Positions 1 through 8,864 of a stretch of DNA of 21,946 nt are shown here, piece by piece. How positions within the stretch are numbered: position 1 is the stretch's first letter; every line of letters starts with the position of its first letter. The DNA is taken from assembly GCA_014885115.2 (NCBI GenBank), contig WKLE02002211.1, positions 1,882 through 23,827 on the forward strand, given 5' to 3'. Both the position numbers and the translations under genes were made by a program. The DNA is from Asterionellopsis glacialis. Its lineage: Eukaryota; Bacillariophyta; Plagiogrammaphyceae; Rhaphoneidales; Asterionellopsidaceae. The notes under the pieces are model-generated. The model ran no database searches. It worked only from the letters and a program-made list of their open reading frames with translations, and had not been told where the DNA came from.

Positions 1-109
1 ACCCTTGCAGTGACCACTCTTGAGTAAGGCTCTCAATGTGAAGGAGATCAACATCATCTTCTTCATTGAGAGCATCATCAGTAGTGGGTGGGGCAACAGG
101 AGTTGTCAT
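1..109 (-). CDS. 5' end of an unknown acidic protein (partial)
   Basis: An open frame runs off the left edge of the window. The start codon is the ATG at 109-107, with an in-frame TGA four codons upstream (nothing but stop, Ile, Val, Val before it), so this ATG is the first possible start unless a 5' intron exists. The 36 visible codons begin M-T-T-P-V-A-P-P and continue with an acidic stretch (D-D, E-E-D-D-V-D) and an I-E-S-L-T-Q-E-W segment. No targeting signal or domain is visible in this short piece. It is divergent from the PRP38B gene, with about 1.5 kb between the two starts. I do not recognise the product. Codon-like composition and the clean start support a real gene, but the visible part is short. 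Confidence 0.45.
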   Translation of the reverse strand, partial: MTTPVAPPTTDDALNEEDDVDLLHIESLTQEWSLQG

Positions 110-1608
110 GACAACAATTCACCAAAAAACAATGTGAGGAAGACGTTGCATAAATTTTGAGGGTGTATGAGTACAGTTGTGTAGTAATTGGTAAACCTGA
201 AAAAAAATTGTGTCAGATATGAGTCAAACCCAATTTTTGATGCTCTATCAATTGGTGATGGTTTGAGAGCCTATAAGTTGACCACAGAGAATGTGCGAAC
301 GATTTGATAAAATGAAAAATCTCAAATACATCTCTATATTGGTGTTTGAGATTAAATGTGTCCTCCACCAATCAAATAACTTGAAATGAGACAATCAGTG
401 AATGAAAAATGTCCAGGACAAATGAGAGTGTGTGAAATGTGCAACTCAAATAGGAGTAGAGACGTATTTGAAAAATGGTGGTTAAGGTGGTAGATTGGCT
501 TACAGCTGCCTAAGTAATTGCTATGCTATTTCTACAGGATTTTGTTGCATACTGGGCTAAAATCACAAAAAAATTCATTTTTTTCTGTATTTGGGTTCAA
601 GATGGAACTTTGTCGTACTTTTTCACCTTCGGACCAAACTCTCTATATCACTGGAATCATAGGAGAAGATTCCGTTTCTTTTCAGAACACTTGTCAGAAT
701 ATTCGTATATAATATATAGTAACGAAATAACTTTATGTTCGCTATTTTTTTCCCACTATAACTAACTTGACACTTGACATGCCTTCTCTCCTTCTCCGAC
801 TCCAACCCTCTAAGTATTGTTCTTCCCCTTCCCAGTACCATTCCTTTTTTTCTTGCCTGAAAAAAAAAACACATTTTTCCTCACCTTACCACATCTGCAA
901 TGTTGGGCCAGAATATATTAGTTTATGTATCTATGTAAAAGGTTTGATACTAACTTCTGACCAAATTACGGGATGAAACGGATCATTCCCAGAGTGTTGG
1001 GGTCTAAAACGAGAAAAATTATAAAAAAATAAATTTCTAGATAAAAGCACGGATTATTTATGCACCCACTTGGCGAGCGAAAATCTTTAGATGCGTTTTT
1101 CTCGAAATCGATTTCGACAATTTTTTTTAATCCATTTAGTCGGCGACGGATGTTTTCTATGCGCCTGTGTTACCGTATGTAAGAGCCGGACATTTTTTCT
1201 TGGGATTTAAAGGGTTATTAATATAACATATCAAACTCAACTCAGGAAAAATATATCCTTAGTCTGGTTAATTCACTCCTCGAAGAGTGAAACCCAGCGA
1301 AGCATACGGTATGAGACACCTGCTCAGGGGTGACAGCGCCCGAAACCGCGAACAAGGCACCGAAATCCAAGCAGAGGGAAACGAGACTACAGTATTCGTA
1401 CAGAGTACATAGTACCCGGTAGTGCTCTATTAGGACTACATCTGCGGCTCATGGTCCATCAACCGTCATCTTGATTCGAAACCCACGGCAGAGACACACT
1501 TCTTGTTGACCCCAAAGAAAGTGAACCCTTGGAGAGCTACCTCGCTTACAAACCCTGGCTGCTTCCATCAAAAGCAACCAACATAAAATCATTATAGAAA
1601 AGAAAACA
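110..1608. other. Divergent intergenic region, no gene seen
   Basis: About 1.5 kb lies between the partial minus-strand gene and the PRP38B start. The left two thirds are AT-rich, with several A and T homopolymer runs (around 570-590, 735-760 and 845-875). The small open frames at 518-976 are on both strands, overlap, and show no recognisable protein, so I do not call them. From about 1250 the composition becomes more GC-balanced, which is probably the promoter and 5' UTR of the PRP38B gene. No TATA box or known element could be assigned with confidence. Confidence 0.5.
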
Positions 1609-3670
1609 ATGTCAAGATCAGCATTGTGGCATCAAGAAGTGAATGTTCAGAAACGTGAACGACAAGCACAAGAAACATTTGAAGCAGTCTTAGAAGAAGG
1701 ACGGAACAATCGTTCCAAAGGTGTAATACCATTATGGGGACCTGATGATACCTTTAACTTGAATCCAGCACTGCTGGGAAATATTGTCAAATCACCATAC
1801 TTTCTCAAATGTTGTACAGAATTACATGATTGGAATTCAGTAGTGGATGAAATTTATTATGAAGTGAAACATATGGAACCACATACAATAGGTACGTTGC
1901 TCTCTTGTTTTCCACAGAAATTGTTGCAGTTGATATTGTTTTTATTTTTTGCGAATCTCTTTATTTATTATTCGGAGTTGAATCGTGCCGTGTACCGTAT
2001 CCTCGGTCCTGCTCTTAGTTAACACATTCATGTGTGCTGTGTGTATGTGTCCCTCTCATACTTTTTATTTGCGTGAAAAAGTATCTGATACAATCAAGAC
2101 AGTATTAATTGTTCAGTCAACAAGCCAAAAAGAAGCCTAGCAATTGTGTACCATTCTAGAGTTTTGGTATGAAATATGTTGTCGTCATTATGTTGTTTTA
2201 CATCTTTGTGTGAAATCATGTCATCTCAATAGATCGCTACAATTTCTTTTTATTTTCTTTCTCTCGCTCTTTCATTAAAAAATACTACTACATTGTAAAT
2301 ATATATCTATAGGTGCATCGAAAGCACCATCTACAGCATTTTGTCTATTAGTGCGATTATTTACATTACGTGTGACCGAAAAACAAATGCAATTAATGTT
2401 AGACCATGTTGATAGTCCCTACATACGTTGTATTGGATTTTTATATTTACGGTATGCATCGGATCCTGCAGGATTATGGACATGGGTAGAACCATACGTA
2501 TATGACGATGAGGTTGTCAAAATTCAACAACGTCCTAATAGCGGTGGTGTTGGTGGAAGATACATTAGAGGAGGAGGACGTGGTGGTAGTGGACAAGATC
2601 ACGAACAAATGACAGTTGGAAAGTATGTACGACAATTATTAGAAACAAATCAATATCATGGTACATTATTACCACGATTACCCGTCACAATTGAACGTGA
2701 GATTAAAGTGAAACTATTACAGGCGGAAAAAATCGAAGAGCGAGCTAAGAAACATTTTAAAAATTCAAGATCTATGGATTATTTTCGTAAACTCGGGTCG
2801 AATATTAAGGCATTGTACGGGGATGACGAAAATCCAGTCACGTGGTATGATGCCATAGTCGATCGTGTCATTACCAAACATGAAGAAACAGGTGCTGATT
2901 TACCTCGACCCAAGTTTGTTGTCACATTTCCACAATATGGTAATACGGAAACTGTTACCTTGGGCGAAATAGATTTTCGTGATGCAGATCATCATGGAAG
3001 TGGTAGCAGTAGTGGTGGTGGCAGATACGACCATCGAGGTGGTGGAAGTCATTCATATGACAGAGGATCAAGAGGTGACCATCATGATCACTACAACAAT
3101 TCCCGTGGATATGCTGGACGTGGTGATGATCATCGGTCTAGTAGTAGAGGATATGCTCGAGGTGATGATCGAGGACGTGATCGATGGGATGATGATCGGG
3201 ATCGTCATTACAATCGCGGTCGTGATAACTATCATCATGGTGGTAGAGCTCGGAGTAGAAGTAGAGAACGTGATGGTGATGGCGGTACACGAGGAGCATC
3301 TAGAGGTGTAGCAGGATCTTCTGAATTGGATGAACGTAGTCTTATGGACGAAGTTCTTCGACGAGAACGGGAAAAAAGTACAGCATCTGGAAAAGCATAC
3401 GCAGCACGACCCCCCACTTGTAAAACAAGTCTTGCAGTTGATTCTCATGATGCACGTGATGGTGACCGACAGAACAAGCGATCTTATGATTATGGTACCG
3501 CAAGGGATCAGTCAAACTCTTCACGGAATACTAGCACGAGTTTTCCACAAAATGCTTCTTCGTCTTCTTCACAACCATCACAATCACAAACTGCAACCAG
3601 GAAAAAGACTCCAGAAGAATTAGCAGCAATTGAAGACAGGAAACGAAAACTTAGGGCAAAATATGGGTAA
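1609..3670 (+). CDS. PRP38: Pre-mRNA splicing factor PRP38B-like (two exons)
   Basis: PRP38-family proteins join the spliceosome at the B-complex stage and are needed for its catalytic activation in the nucleus. Coding exons are 1609-1891 and 2313-3670, giving 546 residues. The intron 1892-2312 (421 bp) has donor GGTACGT and acceptor TATAG, and splits a Gly codon in phase 1. Splicing restores the PRP38 core without a gap: residues about 45-95 (L-N-P-x-L-x-x-N-I, S-P-Y-F, V-V-D-E-I-Y-Y, M-E-P), then S-T-A-F-C-L-L across the junction, then D-S-P-Y-I-R-C-I-G-F-L-Y-L-R-Y at about 128-142. These match the B paralogue better than PRPF38A. Residues about 320-430 are rich in Gly, Arg, Asp, His and Ser with an R-S-R-S-R-E-R core, an RS-like tail; the C-terminus is K-R-K-L-R-A-K-Y-G. 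Without splicing the first exon reads into a stop at 2020-2022, so retention would give a truncated 137-residue product. Confidence 0.93.
1892..2312 (+). other. Intron of the PRP38B gene
   Basis: A GT-AG intron of 421 bp, long for a diatom. The donor GTACGT follows the Ile codon plus one base; the acceptor is the TAG at 2310-2312 after a T-rich stretch (2245-2280). An earlier CAG at about 1914-1916 is too close to the donor to be used. No gene or structured RNA is recognised inside. Confidence 0.85.
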
Positions 3671-4166
3671 AAATATATAAGAATGCTGTAGGTCTTAAAT
3701 AATTCTGAAGTATTGATAATTTTTCGAAGTCGTCACACCCCCAAAAGCCAAAGAGTAGATTTCTGTAGAGATTATACGAGAGTTGCTTGACACAACAAGG
3801 AAAGCTTACGAAAAGGCCTTCAATTAGACGCGGTTATTCAGATGGTCGACGATGGTCCAACGCGATTGTTTGGTGTTAGGTATCACGTGACCCGATATTA
3901 ACAATTAAGAGGAGTGTAAGATCAAGTTGTGAAGACGCATTCACGTTTCTAATCTCTTACTTTATTGTTTTCGATTATTATTTGTCAGCCTAAAGCTTGC
4001 TTCTTGTTTCTTTCCTCCATTGAAGCCATTGATAAGAAATGAAGCTGAAAACATAGCCATGTGCGATGCCCTTCTCAAAGTAAATCCACCTCTACCAATG
4101 CCTGACCCAAGTGCCACTTTTTGTAAGACAAAAGTATAGAGATGAATGAAGTTGGTAGATACGACA
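3671..4166. other. Convergent 3' intergenic region
   Basis: About 500 bp separates the stop of PRP38B (plus) from the modelled stop of the membrane protein (minus). It should hold both 3' UTRs. Nothing coding is supported here: the minus-strand open frame reaching 4075 continues through what I model as an intron and the last exon in a different frame. Confidence 0.5.
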
Positions 4167-5429
4167 TTAAATTGGCGATGAGTGATTTAGTGTACAAGCT
4201 CTGTTTACCATTCCTACAGGAGAGTAGAGAGAAAGAGATAGGGGGTTCTGAATACAAGAGCAAAATTTCCAAACTTGAAAACTTACCAAGCAAGGCCCAT
4301 GATCCAGTCAAAATATTCAGTTGAATCGAAGTTGTGGATGTTAACCTGTCATTTTCTGCAGCATCTTTCAGACAGAAAATCATGGTCGAAATAAGACAAA
4401 GACGTGATACGGCAGACCATTGTAAACTAACATCAAATAAAGGTTTGGAATGCTTATTCAGTTTAGAAGAGACAAAGAACAGCAACAGTAACAAGAATTT
4501 TAAGTAAGACAGGCAAAAGTTGTTGAAAAATTGCGTTGTTGTGTGATTCCCAATAAGATACTACTGTATCTTACCTCCATAAGATTAACTCCCTGTAGTA
4601 TAGTCGAAAATATACCAGAAAATACGAGTAACAATAGATTTCGATAACCATTGGCACTTTTATGCTTTGTCCGAAGACCGCGTATTATCGATGGTATTCC
4701 GACCCATAGTTCTTTCAACAACGAATTATTGTTAACTTGTTCTTGTTCCTCTCGATCGTTGTTTGTTTGTAAATGAATACCACCCTGTTTCCAACCTTTG
4801 TAAGAAACTATGCAGCTGTATAATCTTGTCAAAAACATACTCAAAATCAATATTATGGCAGGTCCAAACTTTGGATGGAAGGCTGCCTCTCCAGGAACGG
4901 AAAACAGGCCAATACCAGGAAATGCTAATAGTCCCAGGTTAAGCCGCTTACAAGTGTCATTTTGGAGCTGATTATGGTCTGCAGCATCAGCCAACATGTA
5001 CGACACACCTGACGCTAGTCCGAATCCTGCTGCACCACCCCACTTGGTGGCTAGTCTTATAGTATGAGTTTTGTCTGGTATAGCAAAGAGAGCAAGTCCT
5101 AAGGAACCCAGCAAACCAGACGCTATTTTGTATCTAGGTCCAAGAGATGATGATACAGATAAGTTCGTTATTCTTTCTTCTCCCTTGCTGTTTGATGTGC
5201 CTTCGTTGTCTTCCCGTTCAAATGATGAATCAGCAGTACCAAGGATTAAAGCTTTATAACGTTTACAATATTCACTCTGTTGAAATCTTTTCCTATGATC
5301 CGTTTGCGGCAGTTGGACCCATGGTTGACAGGACAGCACTACTTTGGAATTAAAACCAAAGCCATATGTAAGGTCATTCAAGCAAACCAAATCGAACAGC
5401 AATGCAAAAGCTGCCGCCCGGTAATTCAT
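4167..5429 (-). CDS. Multi-pass membrane protein with internal repeat, possible plastid targeting (three exons)
   Basis: I do not recognise the family. The model has three exons (5429-4575, 4452-4287, 4213-4167) and 355 residues. Intron 1 (4453-4574) has donor GAG|GTAAGA and acceptor AATAAG; intron 2 (4214-4286) has donor GTAAGT and acceptor CTGTAG. All phases agree. The N-terminus (M-N-Y-R-A-A-A-F-A-L-L-F, then Y-G-F-G-F-N-S) looks like a signal peptide, and the Phe residues after it could be the start of a plastid transit peptide, but the motif is not a clean A-F. A hydrophilic stretch (35-95) is followed by hydrophobic segments at about 101-117, 126-147, 163-179, 187-210, 264-284, 299-313 and 328-343. 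Residues 100-180 and 262-345 resemble each other: both carry D-A-A-x-x-x-x-L, then exactly 15 residues from its Asp to an L-N-x-L. The acceptor of intron 1 is weak, so the exon 1/2 junction is the least certain point. Without splicing the frame ends at 4500 (309 residues). Confidence 0.7.
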
Positions 5430-6312
5430 AGCTGATACTCAAAGATTGGTGTCGTCCTTATTGAATGTTTGGGGTGAAAGAGAGAATTTGAGATCGGAGC
5501 GGATGCAACACAACAACATGAATGCAAAGGTGTACGGTAGGCATGCATGCGTTTTTTTTTCTTTTTTCAGAGATAGAATTTTGCAATCAACTCCTTGTCC
5601 CTTTAGGCTGAAAATAAAAACGAGCGGAAGTGGTATCATTTGGAACACAAAAAATCGATGACATTGATTTTTGATTTTGATACCTGGGGAACCAGTGATT
5701 TTGAGATTTACATTCGTATATTATGAGATGGCTTTGTATCAGGTACCTGGGATTTTGTGATCTACTAAATAGTCTACTTGTATTCCCAGCAAAGTTACTG
5801 AACACATTGCTTCTAGCTACAAAAACAACCTAATATTTTGTACCATGTATGTACGAGGAATAGTATATCCTCATAATGTTCTTATCTGCTTTTTGATTCC
5901 ATGTACTGTCAAGCAAATCAAAGCAGCATGATCTCTGTACCTTAAGCTCAGTAGGTTCTTGGTGGCCTTCAAAGAAATGAAGTACCAAGGAAACCGAATT
6001 GCTAGACTACTAAAGATTCAATGAATTGAAAGAGGGGAAAAGGAAAACAAGAAACAAGCTACAGAGAGTCTTACAAATAAACGTTAATTCTTTAAATTTA
6101 TCAATGTGCCCTATCACAACTTGTTCTTACTCCTCCTAAGTGTCACCCAGAAAAAGATAACTTGAGCCAGTCCAAACAGAAGCCAATCCATTCAACATCG
6201 CGACACGGGAATTGTCAAAATGATTCGCATGCATATTCCGTGTCAGTAAGAACATATATATATATACCCATTCAAAACAACAATCATAAGCCTCATCTGA
6301 CGAAATAAAGGT
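5430..6312. other. Intergenic region between two minus-strand genes
   Basis: This stretch holds the promoter of the membrane protein gene at its left and the 3' UTR of the RRM gene at its right. A 13-bp TA run lies at 6254-6266. Two short AGGTACC-type motifs occur around 5679-5690 and 5736-5750, of a kind repeated elsewhere in the window. Small open frames at 5439-5805 on both strands are unsupported. Confidence 0.5.
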
Positions 6313-8248
6313 TTAGTTCGCCTTGTGGTCCAAGCGAACAGAAATGTTGCGTCCTTGGAGATCAGCGCCATCGCACTGCTTGATGGCCTTTTCTGCGTCG
6401 TCCTTGTTAAAGAACCTCACAATACCAAAGCCCTTTTTCCTTCCGTCGGGTCCTTCCATGACGTCAGCACGTTGGACATCACCATACTCACTGAAGAAAT
6501 CCTTGAGATCTTGCCAGTTTGTGTCGAAGGATAAGTTTCCAACGTAAAGCTGAGTGCCTGGCGCCCCTCCTCCGTGTCCATGCCCGTGACCACCACGTCC
6601 TCCGCCTCCACGTCCACCACGTCCTCCGCCTCCACGTCCACGACCGCGTCCTCCACCGCCTTGTTGACGGTCTTCACGAACGTACATTGGTCGTCCATTC
6701 AATTCAGAGTTTTGAAGTTCGCGGATAGCTCTGGCAGCTTCTTGTGGACGTTGGTAGACCACAACTCCACATCCCATGGGGCGGCCTTCAGAGTTTGTAA
6801 GAATGGTTGCCTGATCGACATTACCAGCTTGACGCATGTGGTCCTTGAGATCCTGCCAACTCGTTTCATAGGCAAGATTCCACACATACACAGAAGTTCC
6901 CTTGCGGCTACTACCGCCTTGGTAGAAACCTCCGGCAGCTCCACTGCTCGTTTCTCTGTCTTCTCTGACGAAAATCATACGACCCTTAAGATCCGTGTCC
7001 GTCAGGGTTTTGACAGCCTCTTGAGCTTCATCCTCAGTGGCAAACTCAACAACACCACAGCCCTTGGAGCGACCGTTGGCCTCAGTGATAACTTCTGCGT
7101 GTACAACTTCTCCAGCCTGACGCATATGGTCTTTTAAGTCCTGCCATGCGACATCCCAGCTTAAGTTGCCGACGTACACACGGCGCGTCTGAGCACTCTC
7201 GCCTGCTGAGAAACGGCTTCCACCAGCGGCACCACTGCGTTGTCCTGCACCGGATGCGAATCCGCCCGCACTGCGATCTTCTCTATCTTCACGAACAAAG
7301 ATTTGACGACCTGATAATTCAGTGTCGTTCAGCGTAAGGACTGCTTGCTTGGCTCCATCTTCAGTGGCAAACTCGACGATACCACAGCCCTTTGAGCGTC
7401 CATCTGGAGTCATCATGACATCTGCACGGGTGACTTCACAACCAGTTGACTTCATGTGGTCCTTTAAGTCTTGCCATGAAACATCCCATGAAAGGTTACC
7501 AACATAGACACGTTTGCCACGACTCTCATCGGGAGCAGCATCACCGTCACCGTCACCATCACCATCTTGACTGTCATAGGGGCCTGTACGACGAGCATCT
7601 CGGCTCTTTCCACCAGTCACCTTTCCACCTCCGCGAATTCGTTCGCTATCTTCCTCTTCCCCTTCCTCTTCTCCTTCTTCTTTGGTATTATCATCTTCTT
7701 TCTCTTCCTCCTTCGTATCCTCAGTTTTTTCTTCTTTAGGATCCTCTTTCTTGGGTTCTTTTTTTTCTTCCTTCTTTTCGGTCTCCTCCGTCTTGGCTTC
7801 CGCCGGTTTTTCCTTGGGATCCTCCTATTCCCGAAAATCAAATAAGTCGATATATTGTAAATGAAGAAAAGATGCAAGTGAGTGTCTTTGTTGGTTGGAG
7901 GCGTCGGAATGTTTTGTGATAATACACGGGTGTTCCGAAGTGTCAAAAAATGAGCCCAGCAGAATCTTTCTATCATTGGTCACATTACTATTGTTTTTTA
8001 CGTACAAATGCCGTAGCCCGTGGCCACACGACAAGCGCAAGTACCGCGAAAGGTCCAAGGAACACAAGAAGTGTTTCGTATACATCAAGCTCAGTTCCGC
8101 ATAACTACTAACTACCTCTCGTTCAGAGAAAGGGGCAAGCGCCTTCAACTTCCTCCAAGGCCGACTAAAACAATCTTATATGATTATACAACGACAACAA
8201 GCCCATTGCACTAACACGAGGATGAAAAATGGAAACACTCACCGCCAT
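6313..8248 (-). CDS. Four-RRM RNA-binding protein, GBP2/hnRNP-M type (two exons)
   Basis: Proteins of this type bind mRNA in the nucleus and serve in mRNP packaging and export, or in splicing control. Coding exons are 8248-8243 (ATGGCG only) and 7824-6313, giving 505 residues. The intron 7825-8242 has donor GCG|GTGAGT and acceptor GGGAATAG in phase 0. The model gives M-A-E-D-P-K and then a Lys/Glu-rich N-terminal stretch (residues 3 to about 60), a D-G repeat around 90, RRM1 at about 107-182, RRM2 217-292, RRM3 313-388, an RGG/Gly-rich linker 389-425 with a His-Gly run, and RRM4 427-501. RNP2 reads V-Y-V-G-N-L-S-W in RRM1 and RRM2 and V-Y-V-W-N-L-A-Y in RRM3. RNP1 reads K-G-C-G-x-V-E-F, with M-G-C-G-V-V-V-Y in RRM3 and K-G-F-G-I-V-R-F in RRM4. 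All four share W-Q-D-L-K-D, so they arose by internal duplication. An open frame starting at a GTG (7620) would miss the whole acidic N-terminus, and no ATG lies in exon 2 upstream of it. Confidence 0.9.
7825..8242 (-). other. Intron of the RRM gene
   Basis: 418 bp between the six-base first coding exon and the main exon. The donor GTGAGT is strong and the acceptor TTTTCGGGAATAG is preceded by a T-rich stretch. The minus-strand open frame 8148-7825 runs through it but begins at a TTG and ends at the TAG of the acceptor, so it is not a gene. Long first introns next to the start codon often carry regulatory elements, but none can be named here. Confidence 0.75.
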
Positions 8249-8864
8249 TTTGCTCGTCCTCCTCAACACACACGAAAAAGCGTCTCTATTCGTTTCTGTG
8301 TGTAAAAATTTTGGAAAAATTGGTGGGTTCGGTTGGCTACTGAAGCACATGTAAATGTCGTAGAATTTCTCGTAGAGTTCAGTATCATCTTCCAAATCTC
8401 CAACGAGCACAAATTTTCAACCAATGAAATGGATGGAATCCTGAGAATCCTACACAATGTCATGGTACATTGAAACGATAAGTTTGTGTGTGACTGGTAT
8501 CTCCTAAAACGAGAACTGGTCAAGAAAAATTCTGTGATTCACAGCAAGCAATATATTTCTATCGTAAGATTCCAGGTTCCTCGAGAATATTTCAATGGAC
8601 GCAGACATGACAGACGACCAGCAATAAGGACCTCGCCTAGCGCGCCAGTCTCCAGTCCAGAACGAAACAACCGAACCGGCTCCGACGCCGGCTGGGTGGA
8701 ATACAGTACCAGTTTGAGCCGAAATGAATCCCATGCAATACAAAATCCCGTAGAATCAAAACATAAAAAGTCCCCCCCCAAAAGGAAAAAAGCATTGTCA
8801 CGCGTGAGTCACACTTTTAAAAAAAACTCTCACAAATTGATGAAGGCAACAATGAGACTCTATT
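8249..8864. other. 5' region of the RRM gene, then edge of the decayed block
   Basis: The part next to 8249 is the 5' UTR and promoter side of the RRM gene. The leader just before its ATG reads GAGGAGGACGAGCAAA on the minus strand. The open frames 8486-8932 (plus) and 8504-8781 (minus) overlap each other and carry no recognisable protein. A possible degenerate terminal repeat of the transposon lies at 8792-8814. Confidence 0.4.

Noticed and set aside
518..976. Small overlapping open frames upstream of PRP38B
   Set aside because: They overlap on both strands, contain long homopolymer-coded runs, and show no family or splice structure.
2979..3448. Open frames on both strands within the RS/RG tail of PRP38B
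   Set aside because: They are shadows of the repetitive GGT/GAT/CGT codons of the real gene and read as Met/Ile/Val or Ser/Thr repeats.
4075..4494. Separate 139-residue minus-strand gene downstream of the membrane protein
   Set aside because: The apparent start is a TTG, and the middle of the frame fits as the second exon of the membrane protein with consistent splice phases.
6574..7137. 187-residue plus-strand open frame
   Set aside because: It lies antisense to the RRM gene, is low complexity, and exists only because the repeated RRM codons leave the opposite frame open.
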